This document shows positions 9,030 through 18,700 of a stretch of DNA of 64,000 bases, piece by piece. Position 1 is the stretch's first letter, and each line of letters begins with the position of its first letter. The translations under genes and the position numbers were made by a program. The notes under the pieces were generated by a model. That model was not told the origin of the DNA. It saw only the letters and a program-made list of their open reading frames with translations, and ran no database searches. This DNA comes from Methylophilus sp. 13 (GTDB lineage Bacteria > Pseudomonadota > Gammaproteobacteria > Burkholderiales > Methylophilaceae), in contig NZ_JADKYR010000004.1 of NCBI RefSeq assembly GCF_015354335.1, positions 186,001 to 250,000 of the forward strand, read 5' to 3'.

Positions 9030-9737
9030 ATGGCTGCAGCGAATATTTTGGTGGTAGAAGACGAACCGGCGATCCAGGAATTGCTGGCGTTGAATATCAA
9101 ACAGGCGGGGCATCATGCTATCCGTGCCACCAGCGTTGAACATGCACAAATGTTGTTACGCGAAACGATGCCAGACCTGATTTTGCTGGACTGGATGTTA
9201 CCTGGCATGAGCGGAATCGAGTTTGCGCGCAGGCTTAAATCTGACAGCATGACCAAGGAAGTGCCGATTATCATGCTCACTGCCCGCGGCGATGAGTTTG
9301 ACAAGGTGCGTGGTCTAGAAGTGGGTGCGGATGATTATGTGACCAAGCCATTCAGTCCGCGTGAATTAAATGCACGCATCAAGGCAGTGTTGCGCAGACG
9401 TGCGCCGCAGATGACAGATGATCCGATTGAAATTGCCGGCTTGCATCTGGACCCGACTACCCATCGTGTGACCGGTCATAATGTCCATATTCCATTGGGC
9501 CCTACCGAATTCAAGCTGCTGCATTTCTTCATGACCAATCCTGAGCGTGTGCATAGCCGCACGCAACTGCTGGACAAGGTGTGGGGTGACCGTGTCTTTG
9601 TTGAAGACCGTACCGTGGATGTGCATATCCGTCGTTTACGCAACGCACTGGTGGCCTCCAATCATCAGGAAATGATTCAGACTGTCCGCGGTTCAGGCTA
9701 CCGTTTCTCCGTGCATACCGATCCTGGTACGCAATAA
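9030..9737 (+). CDS. phoB: Phosphate regulon response regulator PhoB
   Basis: OmpR/PhoB-type two-component regulator (235 aa). The receiver domain (1-120) has the acidic pair around E10/D11, phospho-acceptor D54 in LLDWMLPG, T84 and K106 in TKPFSP. The winged-helix domain (about 135-230) shows [18 protein letters not shown] and [14 protein letters not shown], a PhoB rather than generic OmpR pattern. ATG at 9030 has GGGAG upstream; an in-frame TTG at 9000 is not preferred. No phoR kinase or pst genes are adjacent, unlike the common phoBR layout. A Pho box lies in front. Confidence 0.92.
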   Translation: MAAANILVVEDEPAIQELLALNIKQAGHHAIRATSVEHAQMLLRETMPDLILLDWMLPGMSGIEFARRLKSDSMTKEVPIIMLTARGDEFDKVRGLEVGADDYVTKPFSPRELNARIKAVLRRRAPQMTDDPIEIAGLHLDPTTHRVTGHNVHIPLGPTEFKLLHFFMTNPERVHSRTQLLDKVWGDRVFVEDRTVDVHIRRLRNALVASNHQEMIQTVRGSGYRFSVHTDPGTQ

Positions 9738-9764
9738 GCATTCTTCATTAATTTGACAAAATAC

Positions 9765-9787
9765 GAGCAAGACCATGGGTCTTGCTC
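9765..9787. terminator. Strong hairpin after phoB, no U-tract
   Basis: A perfect ten-base-pair stem with a 3-base loop (GAGCAAGACC ATG GGTCTTGCTC) lies 28 bases after the phoB stop. No T-run follows, so it may be an mRNA-stabilising or attenuating hairpin rather than a full terminator. Read-through into the envelope gene cluster remains possible. Confidence 0.5.
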
Positions 9788-9837
9788 TACCATCCGGCAG
9801 GGTGTCGTGATACGCTTGCGCCTGTTTCATTTTTTTA

Positions 9838-11478
9838 ATGGCAAGGCCCATGAACGCTGCTGCAAATGCTTCCTCGAATGAGTCACTTTACCGCTGGTTG
9901 ATCCGGCTGTTTTGGCTTGTACTGGTCGCATGGGTGGCGTTGACCTTCCGTCAGCATGGCATCAGCAATGATGAGTATGTGCAGCATACCTATGGCCAAA
10001 TGCTGCTCGACTGGTATCAGTCGGGATTCAAGGACCAGGACGCTTTTCATTACCGTAATCTATATCTCTATGGCGGCCTGTTCGATATTATCGCGGCCGC
10101 ACTCGACCCCTACATCCCGGTCATGATCTGGGATATCCGGCATCTGCTCTCTGCCTTGTTTGGCTTGCTTGGTTTTTATGGCGTTTCTCAATTTGGCCGA
10201 TTGCTAGGCGGCCCCCGTCTGGCACTGTTGGCAATGACCATGTTGTTTTTGACGGTGTCGTGGTCAGGCACCATGTTTACCCATACCAAAGATGTTCCGT
10301 TTGCGACCTGCATGCTGTGGGCGCTGTATGCCACCGCATTGGTGGTGCGCGACATGGAGCTGGTGAGTGGCAGAGTCATTGTCCTGCTCGGCTTTGCAGT
10401 CGGCGGTGCGCTTGGCTTGCGTGTGGGCGGGGCCTTTGCCGTGATTTATCTGGTTTTGCTGGTCATGCTGCGGGCCTGGCTCGATCATAGGCAACTGCAC
10501 ACGCCGATATTTTCGCGCCTGTTGCGTATGGTGTGGGTGTTGCTGCCTGCGGCAGTGCTGGCGTTTGTGTTTATGGCCATGTGCTGGCCGTGGAGCGTGA
10601 TCGAGGCCGACAACATGCTGGAGGCGGCCAAGTCGTTCTCCCACTTTGACTTTAATATGCAAACCATCGCCAACGGGGTGGTGTATAACATCAGCGAAGT
10701 TCCACGCAGCTATTTGTTCCAGTATCTGGCAGTGAAGTTGCCCGAGGCGGCGCTACTAGCGTTTGCCGGGGTCGCCGTGCTGTGGCTGCTGAATAGACGG
10801 TCACTGCGCCTGGCTGACAACGCAATACGCATGGCTATGTATACGCTGTTGATGGGCATCCTGTTTCCGCTGGTCTTTGTCATGGATGACCGTCCAGCTT
10901 TGTACAATGGCGTCCGACACTTTACCTTTATCTTGCCCTTGCTGGCCATCTTGTCTGCCTGGTCTGTGCTCGCGGTTTGGCAGGCCTGCGTGCAGTGCAC
11001 ATCGTCCTTGCGTTATCACGCCCAGGCGCTGTGGGCGGGTGTTATCGCCGGGCTCATGCTGGTGACGCTGGTGGATATTGTGCAAATGCATCCGTATCAA
11101 TACGTCAGGTTAAATCGTCTGGTTGGCGATCAGGCACAAGCACAGTTCAAATGGGAGGGCGATTACTGGTCCAGCGCCCTGCGGGCGGCTGCGGCCCAAC
11201 TCACGGCCCTGCATTTGCCCGCGCGCACCCAGCCTTATTGGGTGGCTGCCTGTGTGGATACGCCACAAATTGAGCCCTATCTGGATGGTCGCTTTAGTGT
11301 CACCCGCCGTTGGGAGGAAGCAGATTTTTTCCTCTCCACCACCAATATGCATTGCCACGAGGTCATGCAAGGCAAACTCATCAGTGGCGTCCAGCGCGAA
11401 GGCATGTGGCTGGCAGTAGTCAAAGACCGTCGTCACTTGCAAGGGGCGGATCGCAAAGCGACGCCAGCCAAAAACTAA
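9838..11478 (+). CDS. GT-C membrane glycosyltransferase (ArnT/PMT-like)
   Basis: Large polytopic membrane protein (546 aa), roughly ten or more hydrophobic segments from residue 20 to about 420, then a soluble C-terminal part. The first periplasmic loop carries an acidic Asp-Glu pair (SNDEYVQHTYG), the hallmark of GT-C enzymes such as ArnT and PMT that use a polyprenyl-phosphate sugar on the periplasmic side. Next to a GT2 polyprenyl-phosphate glycosyltransferase, a GtrA flippase and a YdjC deacetylase, it probably performs the final transfer, perhaps to lipid A. Acceptor and sugar are inferred. The ATG at 9838 or the one at 9850 could be the start; ribosome sites are weak for both. Confidence 0.75.
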   Translation: MARPMNAAANASSNESLYRWLIRLFWLVLVAWVALTFRQHGISNDEYVQHTYGQMLLDWYQSGFKDQDAFHYRNLYLYGGLFDIIAAALDPYIPVMIWDIRHLLSALFGLLGFYGVSQFGRLLGGPRLALLAMTMLFLTVSWSGTMFTHTKDVPFATCMLWALYATALVVRDMELVSGRVIVLLGFAVGGALGLRVGGAFAVIYLVLLVMLRAWLDHRQLHTPIFSRLLRMVWVLLPAAVLAFVFMAMCWPWSVIEADNMLEAAKSFSHFDFNMQTIANGVVYNISEVPRSYLFQYLAVKLPEAALLAFAGVAVLWLLNRRSLRLADNAIRMAMYTLLMGILFPLVFVMDDRPALYNGVRHFTFILPLLAILSAWSVLAVWQACVQCTSSLRYHAQALWAGVIAGLMLVTLVDIVQMHPYQYVRLNRLVGDQAQAQFKWEGDYWSSALRAAAAQLTALHLPARTQPYWVAACVDTPQIEPYLDGRFSVTRRWEEADFFLSTTNMHCHEVMQGKLISGVQREGMWLAVVKDRRHLQGADRKATPAKN

Positions 11479-11523
11479 CCGCAATCCGCTACAATAGTCC
11501 CAGTTATTTTTGAGTATGACGCC

Positions 11524-12501
11524 ATGACCACTGCTGTTAGCCATCGCCAATCTGCCCAGCCGCATATGACGGTGATGGTGCCTGCCTACAACGAAGAAAA
11601 AAATATTGCAAAAACCTTGCAAAATATCCGGCACGATTTGCAGCAAATGTCGCCCAATTGGGACATTGTCGTGGTAGATGACGGTAGCCGTGATCAGACC
11701 TCTCTTGTGGTGCAGTCGCTGGTGGAAGAGTGTCGTGTGACCCTGGTCAAGTTCTCCCGCAACTTTGGCAAGGAAAACGCCATCAGCGCTGGCCTGACTT
11801 ATGCCAAGGGTGAGATCGTTATTTGTATGGATGCTGATGGTCAGCACGCTTCAGATCTGATGTACACCATGCTGGAAAAGTGGCGGGAGGGATATGACAT
11901 GGTCTATGCCGTGCGTCAGGACCGCGAGCAGGAATCGCCCTTCAAACTCTGGGGGTCTAGGCTGTTTTATCGCATGATGAGTAGCAGCACCCATGTGGAA
12001 ATCCCACGCGACGCCGGTGACTTCCGCCTGATGGACCGTAAAGTGGTCGATGCGCTGTGTGCACTGCCAGAACGCAACCGCTTCATGAAAGGTATCTATG
12101 CCTGGGTTGGCTACAAGTCGATCGGCATTCCGTACACCCCATTGCCGCGGTTGCATGGTGAAAGTGCTTATTCAAAACTCAAGCTGATTGCCTTGGCCTG
12201 GACTGGCATTACCAGTTTCTCGGTGTTGCCTTTGCGTCTGGCCAGCCTGACTGGTGCCACCCTGGCTATTCTGGCTTTTGCCTATGGTCTGCTGGTGGTC
12301 ATTGATGCGCTATTTTTTCATGAGTCTGTTCCTGGATGGCCCACGGTCGTTGCCAGCATGATGTTCCTGTCTGGTGTGCAGTTGTTGTTTATCGGCGTGC
12401 TTGGCGAATATCTGGCGCGTGTTTATGATGAGGTCAAAGGGCGGCCACCCTACATTGTGGCAGAAGTCGTCACGCCTGCGCCGTCAGCGGGTTCCCGCTA
12501 A
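11524..12501 (+). CDS. GT2 polyprenyl-phosphate glycosyltransferase (GtrB/ArnC-like)
   Basis: A 325-aa family-2 glycosyltransferase. It opens with VPAYNEEKNIAKTL and has VVDDGSRDQT, the metal-binding MDADGQH and the acceptor-side REQESPFKLWGSRLFYRMM, all typical of GtrB/DPM-type enzymes. These transfer a sugar from a nucleotide donor to undecaprenyl phosphate on the cytoplasmic face. Two hydrophobic helices near residues 235-300 anchor it. It follows the GT-C gene by 45 bases and precedes the GtrA-like flippase, so it likely supplies the lipid-linked sugar for the module. Confidence 0.88.
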   Translation: MTTAVSHRQSAQPHMTVMVPAYNEEKNIAKTLQNIRHDLQQMSPNWDIVVVDDGSRDQTSLVVQSLVEECRVTLVKFSRNFGKENAISAGLTYAKGEIVICMDADGQHASDLMYTMLEKWREGYDMVYAVRQDREQESPFKLWGSRLFYRMMSSSTHVEIPRDAGDFRLMDRKVVDALCALPERNRFMKGIYAWVGYKSIGIPYTPLPRLHGESAYSKLKLIALAWTGITSFSVLPLRLASLTGATLAILAFAYGLLVVIDALFFHESVPGWPTVVASMMFLSGVQLLFIGVLGEYLARVYDEVKGRPPYIVAEVVTPAPSAGSR

Positions 12502-12508
12502 GCGTCCC

Positions 12509-12895
12509 ATGCGTGCCTCGGTACTCGGGTTTGTCAGTGTTGGTGCCTTGGCGGCCGCCGTCCATTATGTCATGGCGCTACTGGCACATGCCTGGGGCCT
12601 GTCACCAGCACAGGCGAATTGGATCGGCTTTTTATGCGCATTTCCGGTCAGTTACCTCGGTCATCGGCTATGGTCTTTTCGCGGCACACAAGCCAATCAT
12701 CTGGCGGCATTCTGCAAGTTTTTTGCGGTGGCCTTATTGGGGTTCTTTGGCAATCAGGCCCTGTTATGGCTGGGGCTGAACTATACGCCGCTGCCTTTCT
12801 GGCTGGTGCTCGGCTGCGTGATGGTGATGGTCGCGGCAAGCACCTGGCTGCTCAGCCGCTTTTGGGCGTTTCAACATCATGAGGGCCAAGCATGA
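12509..12895 (+). CDS. GtrA-like small membrane flippase
   Basis: A 128-aa protein with four hydrophobic helices and the GtrA pattern: FVSVGALAAAVHYVMALLA, ANWIGFLCAFPVSYLGHRLWSF and a terminal TWLLSRFWAF. GtrA-type proteins are thought to flip undecaprenyl-phosphate sugars across the inner membrane. The start at ATG 12509 lies seven bases after the GT2 stop; a longer frame would overlap the GT2 gene and lacks family similarity. The stop overlaps the next start (ATGA). Confidence 0.85.
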   Translation: MRASVLGFVSVGALAAAVHYVMALLAHAWGLSPAQANWIGFLCAFPVSYLGHRLWSFRGTQANHLAAFCKFFAVALLGFFGNQALLWLGLNYTPLPFWLVLGCVMVMVAASTWLLSRFWAFQHHEGQA

Positions 12896-13743
12896 CGCAG
12901 CTGATTATTTGTGCAGATGATTATGCGCAGTCCGCCGAGATTGATGACGCCATCCTGGCCTTGATCGAGCGCGGCGTATTGACTGCCACCTCTTGCATGA
13001 CCCTGAGTCCGCGATGGCAAGAGACTGCCCGGCATGTCACGCCAGCCATCCGCAATTTGGCAGACATCGGCTTGCATCTTGATTTCACGCAGTACGCGCA
13101 CACCTCACGCTTTTCACATCCCGTCCTGATCATGCGCAGCCTCTGCGGCATGCTCAACCCTGCAGATGTGACGGCGAATATCACACAGCAACTGGATGCC
13201 TTTGAAGCGGCTTTGCACACGCTGCCTGATTATATCGATGGGCATTTGCATGTGCACCAGTTGCCAATGATCCGCGAATCGTTGATCGCTGTCATGCAAC
13301 AACGCTATGGCCATCTGCCCGTGGATCAACGTCCCTGGCTGCGTATTTCCAGCCCGCCAGCAGCAACCGGTCTCAAGGGGCGCATTATTCATTGGCTAGG
13401 CGCACAAGCCTTGCAGCGACAGGCAAGTGCGGCTGGTTTCCGGGTCTCCCCAGTATTATTAGGCGTCTATGATTTTCAGGGTGATGCTGCTGCCTATCAG
13501 GCACATTGGATAGAATGGGCCAGACAACTTAAGCATCTGAGGCCTGCCACGCAAAACGAATTGCCACCCGTCCTCATGTGCCATCCTGCCCGGCCAACAC
13601 AGACGGTGGATCCCTTAGACTCCATCGCCATTGCGCGCATGATCGAGTGGCAAGTCATGCAGTCCGCTGATTTTTCAGCCTGGCTTAAGATGGCGGACCT
13701 GCAGCCGGTCAAAGGCCACCCGAAAGGCCTGCCATGCGCGTAA
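12892..13743 (+). CDS. YdjC/ChbG-family carbohydrate deacetylase, NaxD-like
   Basis: A 283-aa YdjC superfamily protein. The metal-binding elements are visible: ADD at residues 8-10, GLHLD with His62, and DGHLHVHQ with His118, His120 and His122. Family members remove N-acetyl groups from amino sugars. NaxD of Francisella and its Bordetella relative deacetylate an undecaprenyl-phosphate-linked N-acetylhexosamine before transfer to lipid A. Position inside a GT-C/GT2/GtrA cluster fits that role. Overlaps gtrA (ATGA) and lnt (ten bases), so all are translationally coupled. Confidence 0.85.
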   Translation: MTQLIICADDYAQSAEIDDAILALIERGVLTATSCMTLSPRWQETARHVTPAIRNLADIGLHLDFTQYAHTSRFSHPVLIMRSLCGMLNPADVTANITQQLDAFEAALHTLPDYIDGHLHVHQLPMIRESLIAVMQQRYGHLPVDQRPWLRISSPPAATGLKGRIIHWLGAQALQRQASAAGFRVSPVLLGVYDFQGDAAAYQAHWIEWARQLKHLRPATQNELPPVLMCHPARPTQTVDPLDSIAIARMIEWQVMQSADFSAWLKMADLQPVKGHPKGLPCA

Positions 13744-15212
13744 TCACCGCCTGGCTCAGCCAGGCCTCGTGGATACAACAAGCCTTTCTCTCGTGCCTGT
13801 TAGGCGCGTTAACGGTGTTTGGTTTTGCGCCGTTTAACCTGTTTTGGCTACCTTGGCTGACGCTGGCAGCGTTGCTGGTAATTTGGCAGCAGGCGGCCAC
13901 ACCCGCGCAAGTGTTCAGGCTGGGCCTGGCGTTTGGCTTGGGCTTATACGGTGTTGGTATCTACTGGATTTATATCAGCCTGCATACCTTTGGCGGCATG
14001 CCCTGGTGGTTTGCCGGTTTTTGTACCTTTTGCCTGTGCGCCTTCATGGCGCTTTTCCCGGCCCTCGCGGGTTATCTGGCAAAAAAAGTCGGTCATCTGC
14101 TATGGTCTGCGCCACTGCTATGGGCCTTGTCCGACTGGGTGCGTAGCTGGATTTTTACCGGGTTCCCCTGGTTGACACTGGGCTACAGTCAGGCCCCAGA
14201 CAGTCCACTCACCGGCTTTCTGCCTGTTGTTGGCGTCTATGGTGTCTCTGCCTTGCTCATGCTAGGGGCCGCCAGTCTTGCTTGCCTGCTGATCATGCCG
14301 CAGCGTAAACCGGCCTTCATCATGCTCGCGCTATTGTGGCTAGGCGGCAGCCTGCTGACACTGGTGCCGTGGACGCAGCCTACGGGAAAACCTCTCTCGG
14401 TCGCCTTGCTGCAAGGCAATATTAGCCAAACCATCAAATGGTCGCCTGAGCACGCGGAACAGACCCTGCGTCAGTATTTCGACATGGTGCAGCAAACCCA
14501 GGCCCAATTGATTGTGCTGCCCGAAACCGCTTTGCCGGTGTTGCTTGACCAACTTGCGCCCAGCTATCTCGATGCTCTCAAACAGCACGCAGTACAGCAA
14601 AAAGGCGACCTCTTGGTGGGCGTTGTTGAGTCCAAACAAGACCAGTACTTTAATAGCGCCATCAGCCTGGGCAGCTCTCCCACACAGTCTTACTCCAAAA
14701 GCCACCTGGTGCCTTTTGGCGAATTTATTCCGCTTAAAAGCCTGTTCGGCTGGATATACCGAGACTGGCTGCATATGCCGCTCAGCGATTTATCCCGCGG
14801 CACATCGAAACAGCCATTGCTGATTGCCGGGCAAAAAGTCGGTGTCAATATTTGCTATGAAGACGTGTTTGGGGAAGAAATTGCCCAGCAACTGCCGCAA
14901 GCCGAGCTCTTGGTCAATATCAGCAACGATGCCTGGTACGGACAATCGTTTGCGGCCGACCAGCATATGCAATTCAGCCAGGTGCGCGCCATTGAAACCG
15001 GGCGGATGGTGTTGCGTAGCACCAATACGGGCGCGACCGCCATCATCGATAAAAATGGCCAGGTATTGCAGCATGCACCGCATGATGAGGCGGTGATTTT
15101 GACGGGCGAAGCGCACAGCTACCAAGGACAGACGCCTTATGTTTGGTGGGGGAATTGGGCGTTTTTGGTCTTGAGTGTGGCAGGATTGATCTGGATTAGG
15201 GTAAGAAGGTAA
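13734..15212 (+). CDS. lnt: Apolipoprotein N-acyltransferase
   Basis: Inner-membrane enzyme that adds the third acyl chain to the N-terminal cysteine of lipoproteins (492 aa). Several N-terminal membrane helices are followed by a nitrilase domain with a complete catalytic triad: Glu264 in VLPETALP, Lys322 in KSHLVPFGE and Cys374 in NICYEDVF. A final hydrophobic helix closes the protein. Its start overlaps the deacetylase gene by ten bases, tying it to the upstream envelope cluster. Confidence 0.95.
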   Translation: MRVITAWLSQASWIQQAFLSCLLGALTVFGFAPFNLFWLPWLTLAALLVIWQQAATPAQVFRLGLAFGLGLYGVGIYWIYISLHTFGGMPWWFAGFCTFCLCAFMALFPALAGYLAKKVGHLLWSAPLLWALSDWVRSWIFTGFPWLTLGYSQAPDSPLTGFLPVVGVYGVSALLMLGAASLACLLIMPQRKPAFIMLALLWLGGSLLTLVPWTQPTGKPLSVALLQGNISQTIKWSPEHAEQTLRQYFDMVQQTQAQLIVLPETALPVLLDQLAPSYLDALKQHAVQQKGDLLVGVVESKQDQYFNSAISLGSSPTQSYSKSHLVPFGEFIPLKSLFGWIYRDWLHMPLSDLSRGTSKQPLLIAGQKVGVNICYEDVFGEEIAQQLPQAELLVNISNDAWYGQSFAADQHMQFSQVRAIETGRMVLRSTNTGATAIIDKNGQVLQHAPHDEAVILTGEAHSYQGQTPYVWWGNWAFLVLSVAGLIWIRVRR

Positions 15213-15343
15213 TTCTTGCTGCTTGCGTTTGCGGATTGAAGTAGACCAGTCTTGTCGCTAGCGCAGTCACTTCTGCGTGGGTTTAAGAGGCGATTCTTAC
15301 GACATTCTTGGTCCACATCAAGGTTGATTGATAGAGTAGTAGG

Positions 15344-15361
15344 GTGGGCATGGATGCCCAC
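15344..15361. repeat. Small palindromic hairpin
   Basis: GTGGGCAT GG ATGCCCAC is a perfect eight-base-pair stem-loop in the lnt/efflux intergenic region. GTAGGGTGGGCA...TGCCCACGC palindromes of this kind are commonly dispersed in proteobacterial intergenic DNA. No second copy was seen in this window. Confidence 0.45.
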
Positions 15362-15390
15362 GCGGATAGTTGCTTGTAATCTGTGATGTT

Positions 15391-15655
15391 CTATTTCGCC
15401 ACTCGGCGAGTGATTTTTCTTTGCTTGCTCAAAGAACAAGTCAGCAAAAGAAAGTGCACCCGAGTTTCCGCTGATTCCCTGCGGTGCTCGGCTTAGGGAT
15501 TTCGTCCATTGCTTTGCCGGACTTAGGCTAAGCGCTCGCGAAACTCATCTTGGCTAGAACTGCCAATACGGCTTCACCTGAAGCTCAGCCTATGCCGCAA
15601 CACTGTGCTGGACGAGGTGACTTTCTGGAGGTAAGTCACTGGTCTAAAGGCGAAA
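15391..15655. repeat. Dispersed intergenic element, short copy
   Basis: Begins with CTATTTCGCC and a hairpin-forming stretch (TTTTTCTTTGCTTGCTCAAAGAACAAG). It continues through a core (AAAAGAAAGTGCACC, TTGCTTTGCCGGACTTAGGC, AGCGCTCGC). It ends with an inverted match of the start (GTGACTTTCTGGAGGTAAGTCAC then GGCGAAAAG). The first 160 or so bases align with the element at 38205, but the interior is shorter. Noncoding; it fills most of the 497-base gap between lnt and the efflux operon. Confidence 0.75.
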
Positions 15656-15709
15656 AGATTGCCTGACTAGTCAGCCAAACATCAATGCTAAGAAGAGTTG
15701 CTTGCTCAT

Positions 15710-18700
15710 TTAACCCCTCTTTTCCCTACCAAAAAAGTGCTGATACAAAATCGGCAAGACAAACAATGTTAAAAAGGTCGCTGTGATGAGGCCACCAATC
15801 ACCACAATGGCTAATGGCCGTTGAATCTCAGCGCCTGGTCCGGTGGCAAACAATAAGGGAATCAAGCCAAAGGCGGTGATGCTGGCGGTCATGAGTACTG
15901 GCCGCAGGCGGCGTTTGGCGCCTTCGTAGGCGATGAGGCTGGCGGCCATCCCTTGTTCGGCCAGGTGTTGGAAGTGACTGACCATCACGACGCCATTTAG
16001 TACGGCGATCCCTAGCAGCGCGATAAAGCCTACCGAGGCTGGGACAGACAGGTATTCACCTGATAGCCACAGTGCGAATACGCCACCGATCATGGCGAAT
16101 GGGATGTTGGCGAGTATGAGCAGGGCTTTGGGCAGGGAGCCGAAGGTCATGAACAGCAGCAGGGCAATCAGTGTGACCGCAATCGGGATGACGATGCTGA
16201 GGCGTGCGGCGGCACGTTGCTGGTTTTCGAACTGGCCGCCCCATTTCAGCCAGTAGCCTTCGGGTAGCGCTACTTGCTGAGCCACTTTTTGCTTGGCTTC
16301 TTCTACAAAACTGACCAGATCGCGCCCTTTGACATTGGCGGTGACGACGACCATGCGGTTGCCGCGTTCGCGGTCTATCTTGACCGGGCCTTCTTCGCGC
16401 ACGACGTGGGCGACACTGGAAAGGGGGACGGTATCGCCTTGTGGCAGCGCCAGCATCAGCTGGCTGAAGTCGGCGGCGGATTCGCGCACGATCTGGCTGC
16501 CGCGTAGCAAGATTGGGGTGCGGCGGTTGCCTTCCAGCACGATGCCCAGCAATTTGCCTTCGAGCTGGCTTTGCAGCAGGGTGTTGATGTCCGCCACGCT
16601 GAGGCCGAGTCGGCCGGCGGCGACGCGGTCTATCTTGATTTGCAAATATTGCACGCCACTATTTTGCGGGGTATAGACATCTTGATTGCCCGGGATGGAT
16701 TCAAGCACTTTGATGATTTGCTGCGCTTTCTGGTCGAGTACGTTGAGGTCTGTCCCAAAGATTTTGAGCGCCAAATCACCACGCACACCGAGGATCATTT
16801 CGTTTACGCGCATTTCGATCGGTTGCGTGAAGTTGTAATCCAGGCCAGGAATGCTGTGCATGACCTGGCGCAGCTTTTCGATCAGCGTGGCTTTGTCTGG
16901 CACTTGCCATTGGTCACGCGGTTTGAGCACCAGAAAATTATCGGTCTGATTCACGCCCATCGGGTCCAGGCCCAGTTCATCAGCGCCCGCCCTGGAGTAA
17001 ACGCCTTCGAGTTCTGGCACCTGTTGTAGCAGCGTTTGTTGCAGATGGTTATCTGTTACGATGCTTTGTTGCAGGGAAATAGAAGGCAGTTTTTCGGTGC
17101 CGATGATGATGTCGCCTTCATCCATGGTGGGCATAAAGGTTTTGCCGATCCGTGGATAGACGATGGCTGTGAGCACCAGCAGGACAACCGCGGCTAAAAG
17201 TACAGGGCGCTTATGTTGCATGGCCGTGTTCAATGCGCTGGCATACCAGTGATTGAGGTGCCGGATCAACCACGGGTTTTCGCTGGTCTGGTCGCGGATG
17301 AGGAACGAGGCCAGTACTGGAATAATGGTGAGCGATAGCAACAACGATGAACCGAGAGCGAAAATAATGCTCAGCGCCACCGGCGCAAACAGCTTGCCTT
17401 CCAGCCCTTGCAGACTGAGCAAGGGGAGAAATACGGTCATGATGATGATCATACCGGCACTGACAGGCACACTGACCTCGCGCATGGCCGCGAGAATGAT
17501 GCCGAGTTTATCTGTGGTGGGTGAGGCTTGGTTGTGCGCCAGATGTTCGACGATGTTTTCGACCACCACCACGGCAGAGTCGACCAACATGCCAATGGCG
17601 ATGGCAAGGCCCCCCAATGACATGAGATTGGCTGACATGCCATATTGCTGCATGAGCCAAAAGGTGGCGAGCATGGCCAGTGGCAAGGCGCAGGCGACCG
17701 TGAGCGCTGCACGCAGGTTGCCTAAAAACAGTACCAGCAAAATCAAGACCAGCACTACCGCTTCCATCAGCGCCTTGTTCACTGTGTGCACTGCGTGTTC
17801 GACCAGATTGCCACGGTCATAAAACACATGAATGGTGACGCCCTTGGGGAGGGTGGGGGCGATTTCATCCAGTTTGGCACGAACGCCTTCCACCACTTGT
17901 CTGGCGTTCGCGCCCCTTAAGCCCAACACCAGGCCTTCCACCGCTTCACCTTTACCATTACGGCTGACGGCACCGTAACGTGTCAATTCCCCGATGCGGA
18001 CTTCGGCAACATCCGCGATGCGTATGGGGCTGCCCTGGTGACCTTTGAGCACGGTATGGCGCACATCATCCAGCGTCTTAAAAGCGCCTTCAGCACGTAC
18101 CAGTAAAGATTCTTCGCCATCCTTGAGGCGGCCTGCACCATCATTGCGGTTGTTTTCGCTGATGGCTTGTTGCAGCTCGCTCAAGGCGACGCCACGTGCC
18201 TGCAGCTTGGTGTTATCCGGCACGATTTCAAAGCTGCGCACCAGTCCACCCAGGGCATTGACGTCGGCCACGCCAGGCACGGTGCGCAAACGTGGACGAA
18301 TCACCCAGTCCAGGAGCGAGCGCTTTTCCTGCAGGCTGAGCGTGTCCGACTCTATGGTGAACATGAACATTTCGCCGAGCGGAGTGGTCATGGGGGCGAT
18401 ACCGCCAGAAATCTCGGCGGGCAAGTTGGGCCAGGCATTGTTGAGCCGCTCAGTGACCTGCTGGCGCGCCCAGTAGATATCGGTGCCGTCTTCAAAGTCT
18501 ATGGTGATGTCGGTCAGGGCATATTTCGCCACCGCGCGTAAACTGGTTTGTTTGGGGATGCCCAGCATCTCGACTTCAATCGGTGCGGTAATCCGCGTCT
18601 CAACTTCTTCCGGCGTCATGCCCGGTGATTTGATGATAATTTTGACTTGCGTCGAAGAGACGTCCGGGAAGGCGTCAATGGCAATGGTCTGATAAGCGGT

